A stretch of 50,519 nucleotides of DNA from Pseudobacteroides sp. (lineage in GTDB: Bacteria; Bacillota; Clostridia; Acetivibrionales; DSM-2933): contig NZ_DATCTU010000102.1 of NCBI RefSeq assembly GCF_036567765.1, forward strand, positions 1 through 50,519. Direction: 5' to 3'. Position 1 is the stretch's first letter. Each line of letters begins with the position of its first letter. Shown here piece by piece: positions 8,374-17,690 of this stretch. The notes under the pieces were generated by a model. The model saw nothing but the letters and a program-made list of their open reading frames with translations. It had not been told where the DNA came from and did not search any database. The translations under genes and the position numbers were made by a program.

Positions 8374-10671
8374 TCATACAGCCTCAAATTCTTCATCATC
8401 CTCTATACAGGGTAAAGTTATTGTAAAGGTTGTACCCTTGCCTAATTCACTTTGAACGTCAATATTTCCGCTATGTTGTTTGATTATTTGGTGGCATACA
8501 TTCAATCCCAGCCCTGTACCGCTCTTTTTAGTTGTAAAGAAGGGGGTGCCTATTTTCTTTAAGTCTTCCTTTGATATGCCTTTTCCATTGTCTGAAATTT
8601 GTATAACCATCTCATTTGTCTGTTCATTATACCCTGTATCTATCTTAAGTTTTGCTGATTCTACTTCTGCCATTGCATCAATAGCATTTTTACAAATATT
8701 TAGCATAACTTGCTTTAGCTGTGACTCATCACAATATAAATACCTTTCTTCATTAGACAAATTGAAATCAATATCTACTCCTTTAACAAGGGAGGATGCC
8801 TCAATCATGGCTTTAATTGATTTGAATACATCACATAAGGAAACCTCTTCCATTTGAGCTTCTCTAGGCTTTGACAAAAATAAAAATTCACTTATTATTT
8901 TGTTCACCTCTTCAATATTACTTTTTATTTTTGCAGTATGGCCTTTAATCGTTTTATCATGGGAAAGCATATCGATTAACTGGCAGCGGCCTTTTATTGT
9001 TGTTAAGTAATTTCTGGTTTCATGCACTATTCCAGCACCCATTTGGCCCAATAACGCAAGTTTTTCCTGTTGTATCATTTTTTGCTGCTCTTTTCTAATC
9101 TCAGTTATATCTGTGCCTACACTTATCCCTCCGATTATTTCTCCCTCAATATTTTTAATCGGTGTAAAATACATGAGAAGCTCTTTCCTATTACCTTTCA
9201 TAGACTTCACAGCAATCTCATGGTATTGTTTATCTTCAATTCCTCTCAGTGCCATATCGAAGAAATTATCGCAGTCGAAATCTACTAGTTTATTTAATTC
9301 ATCCAGATCCATACCTTTGATCCTTTTATCTTCTATCTCAAATACCTCTTCGAGGGCTTTATTGTGCAATATAATCTTCCTATGCTTATCTATCATAAGC
9401 ACGCTGTTGCTTATTGCGTTTAATATAGTCTGTGTTTGAAGATGAACATTCTCGAGTTCCTGCTCCCTTTTCGCATCCTTTATAAGAACCAAAATACCGC
9501 TGCCGATTCTCTGAGCTGTCACAGAAAGCTTGACAATATCGCCTCTTCCTGTTTGACAGATCCACATAATCTGGTTACCTTCAACTTTATTATTTATTAA
9601 TTCATCTAAAAGAAATTTTTCGTCTTGCCTTTCTCCCCCAAATTCCTTTAGTACATCTTCCAGAAAATAACCATATAATTTATTTCTATCACACGCCAAA
9701 ACATCTTCAAACATCCTGTTTACATATATAATTCTTCTGTCAAACCCACACTTAAGCACTGCTATAGGAAGTGCATCAAGAGTGCTGTTGAGGTTTTCTG
9801 TGATAGTTTTTATTTGTATATGTGCCTCATCCAGCTTCTTATATGCATTATCCAGCTTTATGTGTTCATCTTCAAGATTTTCATACGGATAAGTAACGGT
9901 GGAAATGTATATTCCTTTAAAGAGATAGAAATAAGACGCAATCTTTAAAACATGTCCTATGGTCCATATTGTAGACTCCACTGTAATATATAAAACAAAA
10001 CAAAACTCTGCTGATATTGTGAGAATCAGTGATACGAAAATATATTTATATGTAACTATTCCTGTGCCGGAAACTTTATTTTTTGTAAAATACACTGCTA
10101 ACATAAGTATGGACATTATAACAATTTCCATTATTAATTTTACCTGAGTAATTCCTTGTTCAGTTAGAAGTATGGGCAAATAATCATGATATACTATACA
10201 AAAAACCGATACACCTGAAGCTATTATTAATGTAATACATAGTGCCAGCCACTTATTAAGCCTAATCCTGAATGACTGCACCGACAACAATAGTATTACT
10301 GCCTCAGCAAATCTTCCCAGTACCCAGTACCAGGTCGATAGATCAAAGAATGAATGTGAATTTAGATTTAATTTGAAGTAAAACAAAGTATGCAGAGCAT
10401 CAAAGAGTGCAACTGCAAGATAACCAAATCCTAAAATATATATTCCCGTAGTACCGTTATTATAGGTAAACCATGCTGCAAAGAAAGTGGATATTGAGAT
10501 AAAAACACAGCTTAGTTCCAATGCCGAATGATAAATATCCAAATATTTTATTAGTACCGTATGTAAAACCACAGCAAAAAGGATTGATCCTGCAACGGTA
10601 AATAAATACTGAATAATTAAGGTTTTTATTGATACTTTACTATTCAATCGGTCATTTTGTTCTGTACCCAA
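8374..10671 (-). CDS. MASE3/PAS sensor histidine kinase
   Basis: A 765-residue membrane kinase. Residues about 15-260 hold seven or so membrane segments of the MASE3 sensor type (GFGYLAVALFDALHTLFYF is typical). A linker helix leads to two PAS domains (about 290-395 and 410-525), then the HisKA helix with the phospho-accepting H550 in GIVHETRN, and the ATPase domain with N-box NICKNAID (657-664), DNGKG (694-698) and GTGLGL (718-723). The layout resembles the orphan sporulation-type kinases of clostridia that phosphorylate Spo0A or Spo0F; that link is inference. No response regulator is adjacent. The ATG at 10671 follows GGGG a few bases upstream. The signal sensed is unknown. Confidence 0.88.
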   Translation of the reverse strand: MGTEQNDRLNSKVSIKTLIIQYLFTVAGSILFAVVLHTVLIKYLDIYHSALELSCVFISISTFFAAWFTYNNGTTGIYILGFGYLAVALFDALHTLFYFKLNLNSHSFFDLSTWYWVLGRFAEAVILLLSVQSFRIRLNKWLALCITLIIASGVSVFCIVYHDYLPILLTEQGITQVKLIMEIVIMSILMLAVYFTKNKVSGTGIVTYKYIFVSLILTISAEFCFVLYITVESTIWTIGHVLKIASYFYLFKGIYISTVTYPYENLEDEHIKLDNAYKKLDEAHIQIKTITENLNSTLDALPIAVLKCGFDRRIIYVNRMFEDVLACDRNKLYGYFLEDVLKEFGGERQDEKFLLDELINNKVEGNQIMWICQTGRGDIVKLSVTAQRIGSGILVLIKDAKREQELENVHLQTQTILNAISNSVLMIDKHRKIILHNKALEEVFEIEDKRIKGMDLDELNKLVDFDCDNFFDMALRGIEDKQYHEIAVKSMKGNRKELLMYFTPIKNIEGEIIGGISVGTDITEIRKEQQKMIQQEKLALLGQMGAGIVHETRNYLTTIKGRCQLIDMLSHDKTIKGHTAKIKSNIEEVNKIISEFLFLSKPREAQMEEVSLCDVFKSIKAMIEASSLVKGVDIDFNLSNEERYLYCDESQLKQVMLNICKNAIDAMAEVESAKLKIDTGYNEQTNEMVIQISDNGKGISKEDLKKIGTPFFTTKKSGTGLGLNVCHQIIKQHSGNIDVQSELGKGTTFTITLPCIEDDEEFEAV

Positions 10672-10936
10672 TTTAATCCCCCTGGTAAAATTAAGCTCAT
10701 TTATTTTTACGATAATTAATACACAAATAACTATAAAAAGCTACATTATGAATACATTTCTTGCATTTCAAAATTATAACATATGCTTTAATATATGTCC
10801 AACATGCGTGGAAATATAAACCTTGACAACACCTTTAATACAGCTGGTATAATCATAATATAATAAGGGATTAAAGCTAAGTTAGAAAAACAACTGAATT
10901 TTTATACTTTTTGTATAAATTAAGAAAGGTAAGTAT

Positions 10937-11275
10937 ATGAACATACAGATATATGCTTTAAAAAAATGCTTCGATACTCAAAAGGCTGAACGCTATTTCA
11001 AGGAGAGGAACATCAGCTATCAGCTTGTAGACCTGGCCAAATACGGACTTAGCAAAGGGGAATTTGAAAGTGTAAAGAAAGCTGTCGGGCTGACAGATCT
11101 AATAAATGACAAGTGCAAGGAATATACTGCATTAAACATGCAGAGGCTTGGGACTGGAAAAGTAGCTGAAGAAGTGCTCTTTAAAAATCCCAAGCTCTAT
11201 AAATCGCCTATAGTAAGGAATGGAAAACAAGCCACTGTTGGATACAAGCCGGAAATATGGAAGGATTGGGTATAA
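10937..11275 (+). CDS. ArsC/Spx-family thioredoxin-fold protein
   Basis: A 112-residue protein of the arsenate-reductase/Spx family. It opens with a beta strand and KKCFDTQKAERYF, the single Cys (C11) standing where the family has its active Cys, and ends with KSPIVRNGKQATVGYKPEIW, the usual conserved C-terminal strand and loop (PIVR in particular). It lacks the C-x-x-C of Spx and is more like the YffB/ArsC-like proteins of unknown substrate. True arsenate reduction is not indicated: no ars genes are nearby. It starts at ATG with AAGAAAGG upstream and stands alone, convergent with lysA, whose stop is five bases away. Confidence 0.8.
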   Translation: MNIQIYALKKCFDTQKAERYFKERNISYQLVDLAKYGLSKGEFESVKKAVGLTDLINDKCKEYTALNMQRLGTGKVAEEVLFKNPKLYKSPIVRNGKQATVGYKPEIWKDWV

Positions 11276-11279
11276 GTCA

Positions 11280-12539
11280 TCACTTTATATCATAGCCTGC
11301 TATAAGGTCCTCCAAAGTGTCCCTTTTTCTTATAAGCCTGTCTGATCCGTCTTCACATATGAGTACTTCAGACGGTCTTAGCCTTAAATTGTAGTTTGAG
11401 CACATTGAGTATCCATATGCCCCTGCATCCAAAACAGCAACAATGTCGCCTTCCTGTATATCATCAGGAAGCAACCTGTCTTTTGCCAATACATCACCTG
11501 TTTCGCAAATATTTCCCACAACTGTGGCAATACTTCTTTTTTCACCGGTCAACAGCTTACCATTCCTGAAGAATACAATTTCATGATATGAGTCATACAT
11601 GACAGGCCTCATAAGTACATTGAAGCCTATATCTGTCCCTATATACCTTCTTCCGTAGTTTACTTTTAAACTATATACCGTTCCAAGTAAAACTCCGCTT
11701 TCAGCCACAACATACCTTCCAGGTTCTGTTTTTATCTGAACCTCTCTGCCGTAGGCCTTCATCCACTCCAGGATTACCTTTTCAAGCCCGTGTGATAAAT
11801 AAGAAAGATCAAGCCTGTTTTGGCTATCCTGTTTTTTATAAGGTATTCCAAAACCTCCCCCAAGATCAACAAACTCCAAGCCATCAAATGCTGAAGCAAT
11901 GTGAAGAAGTGACTTAACCCCCTCAATATAAGGCTTTCCCTCTAAAAACAATGAGCCTATGTGCTGATTTACTCCGACAACTTTTAAAGAATATTTTTCA
12001 GCTATTTCTTTTACCTCATTAACAAGAGTGCTGTCAATTCCGAACTTTGTATTGCTACCTGCCGTAACCACCTTTTCATGGTGACCTGCTCCTACTCCCG
12101 GGTTAAACCTTATGGAAACCCGGCCACCTCTACCGATCTGACCATAAGTTTCAAGCTGAGACAATGAATCCACACTGACAAGAACCCCATTTGCTGCAGC
12201 GTATTTCATTTCATCCGCTGATACATTGTTTCCGACGTAGAAGATTTGAGAAGGTTTAAAGCCCGCTTTCAAAAGCACATAAATCTCACCTGGAGACATT
12301 GCATCTGCATTCAACCCTTCATCCCTGACAATCTTCAAAAGCTCAATATTTGAGTTTGCTTTTATTGAGTAGTTAGCCACAAACCACGGATATCTTATAA
12401 GATTTTTCATTTCTCTGCAGTTTTTTCTAAGGGTCTTTTCGTCATACAGATATAAGGGACTTCCGTATTTATCCAAAATTCTCTTCAAATCAATGTTGTT
12501 ATAAAAATTGTAATCAAATTCCATATTGTCATTATTCAT
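11280..12539 (-). CDS. lysA: Diaminopimelate decarboxylase
   Basis: A 419-residue PLP enzyme of the alanine-racemase-fold decarboxylases. K60 in YSIKAN binds PLP; H193 (HIGS), GGGFG (227-231), EPGR (272-275), C345-E346 in CETGD and Y375 in DAGAYGYSM are the family's active-site positions. LysA removes CO2 from meso-diaminopimelate to give lysine, the last step of the pathway. It begins one base after the stop of the regulator gene, so the pair is translated together, and control by that regulator is likely. A close relative acting on another diamino or basic amino acid cannot be excluded by motif reading alone, but CETGD and the length favour LysA. Confidence 0.88.
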   Translation of the reverse strand: MNNDNMEFDYNFYNNIDLKRILDKYGSPLYLYDEKTLRKNCREMKNLIRYPWFVANYSIKANSNIELLKIVRDEGLNADAMSPGEIYVLLKAGFKPSQIFYVGNNVSADEMKYAAANGVLVSVDSLSQLETYGQIGRGGRVSIRFNPGVGAGHHEKVVTAGSNTKFGIDSTLVNEVKEIAEKYSLKVVGVNQHIGSLFLEGKPYIEGVKSLLHIASAFDGLEFVDLGGGFGIPYKKQDSQNRLDLSYLSHGLEKVILEWMKAYGREVQIKTEPGRYVVAESGVLLGTVYSLKVNYGRRYIGTDIGFNVLMRPVMYDSYHEIVFFRNGKLLTGEKRSIATVVGNICETGDVLAKDRLLPDDIQEGDIVAVLDAGAYGYSMCSNYNLRLRPSEVLICEDGSDRLIRKRDTLEDLIAGYDIK

Positions 12540-12540
12540 A

Positions 12541-13248
12541 TTATTTATCCCCTTTTAGCTCTGAAATCTGTATTTCGTTTTTCAAAGAATCCTTAACCAG
12601 CTCAACCAACGGCTTATTTTTTGAATATAGGCAGATGTCCTGGTCACCTCCTGTTATGCAGCCTGTAAGCACCTCGGTTGAATCAGCAATAAGCCTTATC
12701 TGTCCTGAAGCCTTGGTAGTATAATGGACTATAGCCCCATTTATATCAAGCTTTCCTGATGCTATAGCTACAACCTTTACACCCCTTTTTATTGCCTTTT
12801 CCAACTCATCTGATATATAATCAAATTCTTTGTCAGTCATTGAAATATATACTCTTTCCTTTGCCTCTCCAATAATGTTTTTCATTTTATCCAGTATGTG
12901 CTTAATGCCACTTATTGTTATATATGGCTCATATGGCTTACGGCCTTTGGGGCATTCCATTTTAATTATTTCTGTTACTTCTTTTATGTGGTCTACCACA
13001 TTTTTGCAATATTCCTCAACCTGCACCGCAGTGTATCTGGGAACACTTCCTTCAACCAGATACGCACCGCCTTTTTCAACAAGTGCAGCCAGTGCTTGAT
13101 ATACATTGGCTCTTGGAATGCCTGTCACCTTTGCTGCTTCATACCCAGTAAGCTCACCCTCCCTTGAAAGTGCAACATACAATTCGGATTCATGTCTCGT
13201 AAGTCCTGTTACCATAAGGCTTTGAATTAGATTTATATCTATCACCAC
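12541..13248 (-). CDS. TrmB-family transcriptional regulator
   Basis: A 235-residue protein with an N-terminal winged helix (about 5-75; LTRHESELYVALSREGELTG, then AAKVTGIPRANVYQAL as recognition helix) and a C-terminal effector domain with the phospholipase-D-like layout of TrmB regulators (about 105-225; ERVYISMTDKEF, IKRGVKVVAIAS). TrmB members are commonest in archaea and control sugar or amino-acid genes. Here it is the first gene of an operon with lysA, so regulation by lysine or diaminopimelate is a reasonable inference. The start is the first of two GTG codons after a weak GGGTGG site; a start at the in-frame ATG 12 codons later is possible but would cut the winged helix. Confidence 0.85.
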   Translation of the reverse strand: MVIDINLIQSLMVTGLTRHESELYVALSREGELTGYEAAKVTGIPRANVYQALAALVEKGGAYLVEGSVPRYTAVQVEEYCKNVVDHIKEVTEIIKMECPKGRKPYEPYITISGIKHILDKMKNIIGEAKERVYISMTDKEFDYISDELEKAIKRGVKVVAIASGKLDINGAIVHYTTKASGQIRLIADSTEVLTGCITGGDQDICLYSKNKPLVELVKDSLKNEIQISELKGDK

Positions 13249-13277
13249 CCAATTATAGCAATATCATCGCCCTATTA

Positions 13278-13298
13278 TGGTAGTATTATTTACTACCA
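13278..13298. promoter_or_regulatory. Perfect inverted repeat, likely operator of the regulator-lysA operon
   Basis: TGGTAGTA (13278-13285), five bases, then TACTACCA (13291-13298) is a perfect 8-5-8 dyad 30 bases before the regulator's start. TrmB-type proteins bind such palindromes as dimers, so autoregulation is likely. TATAGT at 13305-13300 on the minus strand is a possible -10 next to the dyad. Confidence 0.6.
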
Positions 13299-13509
13299 CT
13301 ATAATGTTACTACATATTCAAGTAATATGTCAATGCATTGTTTAATACATAGGATTTATTTTTATATTTACTATGTTAAAAAGTGTAGCCAATAAACCTA
13401 AGGATAATTATCAATTTCTTATTATGGATATTATCTAAAATACCGATAGATTTAGCATGGTAAGTAGTTCAGACTATATTTATAACAATAAGTACAGAGG
13501 AGATAATCT

Positions 13510-14793
13510 ATGAAAAAGATATCCACAAAAATTGTTATCTTGTCTTTAATTAATTCGCTGATTATTGCATTAACAATATCCATTGTAACATCTATAATGG
13601 GAAGCCAGGGATCTGCTTCTGACAGAAGTGCTATTCCTTTTTCTGTATTAATCGGTACGCTGACTTCAATGTTAATCGGTGCCTGTTTATCATACTTAAT
13701 TGGAATTTATATATCAAAACCAATAGTCAAATTAACTGAAGCTGCCAAGAGAATGGCTCAGCTAGACTTGTCCGAAAACAATGATTTTAAAAAAACATTA
13801 AATAGCAAAGATGAGTGCGGAGCCATGGCAAAGGCTTTATGGGAAACCAGAAAATCAATGAGTGACCTTATAAAAAGAGTAACACATATCTCAAACAATC
13901 TATCACTACATTCAAAGGAATTAAGCGAATCCGCAGATGAAAATACAAAAACCATAAACCAAATCGTACTAACAATAAATGAAATCGCAGAAGGCAATAA
14001 CCACCAGGCAGAAATCGTCAATAGCACGAGCCAAACAATTTCAGATGTTGTAAATACTATAGATGGAGTTAATCAAGCTACTTCGGAAAATGCTGAAAAC
14101 GCTGTTAAATCACTGGAGATGGTCAGACTAGGTCAGAGTGCGGTTGATCTGGTTATGGAAAGAATGCGTGAGAATTTTAATATTACACACGAGGTTGGCA
14201 ATTCCATCAATGAGTTAGGTGAAATGGTTGCAAAAGTTGAGGGCATTGTTGATGTAATAACATCTATAACGGAACAGACTAATCTTTTGGCTCTCAATGC
14301 AGCAATAGAAGCTGCTAGAGCAGGAGAAGCAGGAAAAGGTTTTGCCGTCGTTTCGGAAGAAATCAGAAAGCTGGCTGAGGGGTCAGCATCCGCTGCAAAA
14401 GAAATAACAACAATCATAAGAGAAACTACAGAAAAAAGCAAACAGACCTCTGAAAACATGGCTTTATCAAAAGTAACTGTCAATTCCCAGGCTGAAGCCG
14501 TAAATAATACAAAAGATGCTTTTGATAAAATTAAGATGGCTGTAGAAGATATAGTAAAACGTTCACAACACTCCGCAGAGATGCTTCAAAACATTGACTC
14601 CAGATCAAAAGAAATCGCAACCCAGACTCAGGATATGGCCTCAGTAGCACAGCAATCGGCAGCAAGCTCGGAGGAAATATCTGCTTCCGGTCAGGAACAG
14701 CTGGCATCAATTGAGATTGTGGCACAAGCTGCAGCAGGATTATCCAAGATGGCCGATGAACTCACACTTGAAGTAAAGAAGTTTAAGATTTAA
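13510..14793 (+). CDS. Methyl-accepting chemotaxis protein without a periplasmic sensor
   Basis: A 427-residue chemoreceptor. Two membrane segments (about 7-29 and 44-66) are parted by only some 14 residues, so there is no outer ligand-binding domain. A HAMP domain follows (about 66-120) and then the long signalling coiled coil whose tip, EQTNLLALNAAIEAARAGEA, stands near residue 260; glutamine/glutamate pairs along both arms are methylation-type sites. Such receptors sense through the membrane, the HAMP domain or a partner protein. The start is ATG after AGAGGAG. It stands alone, with a terminator behind it and no che genes in the window. Which signal it reads cannot be told. Confidence 0.93.
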   Translation: MKKISTKIVILSLINSLIIALTISIVTSIMGSQGSASDRSAIPFSVLIGTLTSMLIGACLSYLIGIYISKPIVKLTEAAKRMAQLDLSENNDFKKTLNSKDECGAMAKALWETRKSMSDLIKRVTHISNNLSLHSKELSESADENTKTINQIVLTINEIAEGNNHQAEIVNSTSQTISDVVNTIDGVNQATSENAENAVKSLEMVRLGQSAVDLVMERMRENFNITHEVGNSINELGEMVAKVEGIVDVITSITEQTNLLALNAAIEAARAGEAGKGFAVVSEEIRKLAEGSASAAKEITTIIRETTEKSKQTSENMALSKVTVNSQAEAVNNTKDAFDKIKMAVEDIVKRSQHSAEMLQNIDSRSKEIATQTQDMASVAQQSAASSEEISASGQEQLASIEIVAQAAAGLSKMADELTLEVKKFKI

Positions 14794-14811
14794 TATTTAC
14801 ATCGACAAAGG

Positions 14812-14850
14812 CTCCCCTTATCTTGTTTATGCAAGGTAGGGGGAATTTTA
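14812..14850 (+). terminator. Terminator after the chemoreceptor gene
   Basis: CTCCCCTTATCTTG pairs with CAAGGTAGGGGGA around a TTTATG loop, followed by a T-rich ATTTTATTGCTTTTTT stretch. It lies 18 bases after the stop. Confidence 0.8.
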
Positions 14851-14957
14851 TTGCTTTTTTATCACACAACAAATTTATAACATAATGATAATTTTTTACT
14901 TTTATGCTTTTTAAAGTAAACTTTTTGTGTTAATATTATGTTAATCCCTTTATCTAC

Positions 14958-15054
14958 ATTAAAAGTGATTAATCTATTACATTTGTCTGTCGCAAATCCC
15001 GTTAACCCGTTCGTTATTTGCTCCGCCAAATGTAAGATTATTAACACTTTTAAT
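14958..15054. repeat. 97-bp dispersed palindromic repeat, copy 1
   Basis: Outer arms ATTAAAAGTGATTAATC... (14958-14985) and ...GATTATTAACACTTTTAAT (15027-15054) are nearly complementary over 28 bases, and an inner GCAAAT/ATTTGC hairpin is nested in the middle. A second copy, about 93% identical over 92 aligned bases, lies at 37486-37583. It stands in the leader region of the secreted peptidase gene, 80 bases before its start. No transposase is seen, so it is a MITE- or REP-like element of unknown type. Confidence 0.85.
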
Positions 15055-15133
15055 ATAGCAAAGGTATTAAATAAAATGCATCGATGCAATTGTAGGGCTA
15101 ATAATCAGACAAACAAAAGAATGGGGGATTAGT

Positions 15134-17179
15134 ATGAACAAAAGAAGTAAATTTTTAACTACATACGTAGTAGTTTTATTTGTAATTGCCATTTTCAGCA
15201 TATCAGGCTATGCAGCTATGTATGAATGTGAGCTAAATGACACATTTGAGTCAGCAACACCTCTTGACAAATATGGTAACTACAACGAAAAAATTATCGG
15301 TAACTTAGACAGTGTGATAGATGAGGATTATTTTATCTTTACACCAATGTACACAGGACCTTATGAGATCACTATAGAGTCAGGTAATTCTGCAACAAAA
15401 ACTTTATACAACCCATCCAGAGAAATAATTGATGAGACCCCAAATAGTACTCTACGTGCTGAATTAACAGGAAACCACAACTATTATATAAAACTCAAAT
15501 GCAATAGCACATATGATATGTCAAAGGCCGGCTATACAATCAGCATTATCCCGTTAAAGCCAAATAGAATAACCATAACTGAAGTAGAATATAACAGCTC
15601 ATTCCTGTCTGCCAATATTCTACCAAACAATACAAAGACAGTCTCCATTTCCGGAGCAATTAACCAGCCTGCTGACGAAGACTATTACATGTTTACTCCA
15701 CGGATAAGCGGAACATACACTATAAAAACCACTGGTTCCACCGATACAGTAGGGTATCTTTATGATAATAACGGAATCGGTACAGGTATAATGCGTCCCG
15801 CAAGCAAGCAATATCTTACCACTAATGATGATTACGGCAGCGGAAACTTTAGTATCACATATGATCTGTCGGCATCTACCACTTATTATATAAAGGTTAC
15901 ACATTGGGATTCAAGTGCTAACAGCGGTGATTATAATCTTGTTGTTTCCATTCCTCAGGAAACCATTTCTTATGATAATGAGGGAAATTCAATCAATTCA
16001 GCCTATGTGCTAAGTGCCGGAACTCCATATACTGCACAAATAAACTCATCCTCTGATGTAGACTATTTCAGATTTACTGCTTCTCAAACAGCCTACTACA
16101 GGATTGAAACCAAGGGCTTCAATAATACAACAGGACAGGTTTATAGCGGCAGTGGACAGCTTTTGGCCAGTGATACAGATGCAGTAGAAAACTGTGTACT
16201 GGAAATGCAGCTTCAGAAAAACATAGCTTATTATATAAAAGTAACCGATAGCAATGGTTCAACAGGAAATTATACAATCAGTGTAACCAGGGGAAAAACT
16301 CTGCCACTTGTATACCAGACCCAGCAGCCTTACAGTTTATTATGCTGGGCAACAAGTGCATCCATGGTGAGTTCCTATATCAATAACACCAATATAAACC
16401 GTACTGTTGAAATTGCTAAATATATTTATCCAAATTCTTATTCCTACCAGTTTAACCAACCAAATACTATGTCTACCCTATCAGAAGGCATAGAAAGATA
16501 CATAACAGGTTATTCAGCAAGACATATAACTCCAAAAAAGTTCTCAAGTGTTTTTGGAGCATATCCTTTCGATGATATTGTGAAAGCTATTGATATGAAT
16601 TCACCCATAGCCTTTCTTATAGATAATCATTGTATAGTGGGTAAAGGTTATATGTATCAGAAAGATGGGGTAACAGGCCCATTTGTGATCTATAATGACC
16701 CATGGGATGGTCAGGAACATGCAATTAACTTTAACGAATTCCTTTTCTACGAGAGTGTTTGCTATATTCCAACTCCTGCAGCAAATGGTGAAAAAGAAGT
16801 TAATGATACAGTTTTTTCTGCTGATATTATTGATATAAATGTTGAAAAAGTTGCTTCAATAGACAATGAAGGTGACGTTGATTGGTACAAGATAGGAGCA
16901 TATCCCGGCAACTACACTGTTGAAACCTTTGGTATGACAGATACATATGGGGAAGTTTACAAGGGTTCAATACCTATTCAGGATCCATATATAGCAAATA
17001 GAAGTGAAGTGTGGTACAGTGAATTCAACCTTATAGGCCAGGACAACAGCAGTGGTGCAAACGGTAACTTTAAAATCAATTTCACTAATGACAATTCACT
17101 AAGAACCTACTATGTTAAGGTAAAACATTCATCACCCTATATTACAGGAAATTATACAATAAAGGTTACAAGAAATTAG
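15134..17179 (+). CDS. Secreted papain-like cysteine peptidase with PPC domains
   Basis: A 681-residue exported protein. Residues 1-28 form a signal peptide (positive start, hydrophobic core, ending near YAA). Then come three PPC-type beta domains (about 30-140, 150-275 and 280-386), each with E-x-N-x-T/S near its start, a D-x-D-Y/W-Y/F-x-F/I core and a closing GxYxIxV strand. Residues about 390-548 look like a C39/C70-type papain-fold peptidase: Q398 or Q397 for the oxyanion hole, C404 in LLCWATSAS, H499 in DNHCIVGKG, and N521/D522 in YNDPWDG. A fourth PPC domain ends the protein. PPC domains are usually clipped off or bind substrate. It has its own terminator. The substrate is unknown; a bacteriocin-processing role is unlikely as no exporter is fused. 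Confidence 0.82.
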   Translation: MNKRSKFLTTYVVVLFVIAIFSISGYAAMYECELNDTFESATPLDKYGNYNEKIIGNLDSVIDEDYFIFTPMYTGPYEITIESGNSATKTLYNPSREIIDETPNSTLRAELTGNHNYYIKLKCNSTYDMSKAGYTISIIPLKPNRITITEVEYNSSFLSANILPNNTKTVSISGAINQPADEDYYMFTPRISGTYTIKTTGSTDTVGYLYDNNGIGTGIMRPASKQYLTTNDDYGSGNFSITYDLSASTTYYIKVTHWDSSANSGDYNLVVSIPQETISYDNEGNSINSAYVLSAGTPYTAQINSSSDVDYFRFTASQTAYYRIETKGFNNTTGQVYSGSGQLLASDTDAVENCVLEMQLQKNIAYYIKVTDSNGSTGNYTISVTRGKTLPLVYQTQQPYSLLCWATSASMVSSYINNTNINRTVEIAKYIYPNSYSYQFNQPNTMSTLSEGIERYITGYSARHITPKKFSSVFGAYPFDDIVKAIDMNSPIAFLIDNHCIVGKGYMYQKDGVTGPFVIYNDPWDGQEHAINFNEFLFYESVCYIPTPAANGEKEVNDTVFSADIIDINVEKVASIDNEGDVDWYKIGAYPGNYTVETFGMTDTYGEVYKGSIPIQDPYIANRSEVWYSEFNLIGQDNSSGANGNFKINFTNDNSLRTYYVKVKHSSPYITGNYTIKVTRN

Positions 17180-17199
17180 AACGATATAATTACGTGTAC

Positions 17200-17232
17200 A
17201 GCCAGCTGCGGAATATCCCAGCTGGCTTTTTA
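17200..17232 (+). terminator. Terminator after the secreted peptidase
   Basis: AGCCAGCTG and CAGCTGGCT pair perfectly around a ten-base loop and are followed by TTTTTATT, 21 bases after the stop codon. Confidence 0.92.
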
Positions 17233-17315
17233 TTGCTCTTGCTTAGGAAATTATCAAAATTGCAAAATCATATTGGATTTTGATATACCATTTAATATGG
17301 AGGCATCATCCCCAT

Positions 17316-17387
17316 AAAAAAGAAAAGTCCCACCAGGGACATTATTTAAAAATCAGACAATTAAAAATAATAGAATCAGTTAGCCAT
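17316..17387 (-). ncRNA. Candidate small RNA, about 70 nt
   Basis: On the minus strand an extended -10 element (TGGTATAAT, 17402-17394; the -35 is poor) is followed about 60 bases later by GTCCC-TGGT-GGGAC and TTTTCTTTTTT, a complete rho-independent terminator. The only reading frame between, ATGGCTAAC then a stop, is not a gene. Promoter plus terminator with no gene is the usual mark of a small RNA. It might instead be the end of a transcript coming from further right. Confidence 0.35.
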
Positions 17388-17690
17388 AGTAAAATTATAC
17401 CAGAATTTTTACCAGTTTATACATCCAATACTAATTATACGCCTTAATTATTTTTTATTCCATTCCTGAAGATTTATTTCCCCTTTTGGGAGTATTACCA
17501 ATTTTAAAAATGTAATTCACTTATTTTATATTTAGAAGCAAAATTGAGGGTTTTGCTTAGAATATTCTTTATATTGAAGGGAATGTTGCAAATAAAGTAT
17601 AATTTTATCAAGTTTTAGTGTATAATAAAAAAAGCTAAAGTCAAATTTTGAAATTTAAAATTATTAAAAGCTTGAATATTGGAGTTTAGT

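Larger units (their letters stand above)
17180..17690. other. Intergenic region with a terminator and a possible minus-strand small RNA
   Basis: No protein gene is seen in these 511 bases. The left end holds the peptidase terminator. From 17316 to about 17402 there is a minus-strand terminator and extended -10 element without any gene, listed as a small-RNA candidate. The rest, to the M23 gene, is very AT-rich and should carry the promoter of the envelope operon. Confidence 0.5.

Noticed and set aside
10937..11275. Arsenate reductase of an arsenic-resistance locus
   Set aside because: The protein is of that family, but no ars transport or regulator genes are near and the active-site surroundings differ from proven arsenate reductases.
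13436..13448. TAAA and CCGATA upstream of the chemoreceptor, as a motility sigma-factor promoter
   Set aside because: CCGATA is present, but TAAA lies only three bases before it; no TAAA stands at the needed distance of about 15 bases.
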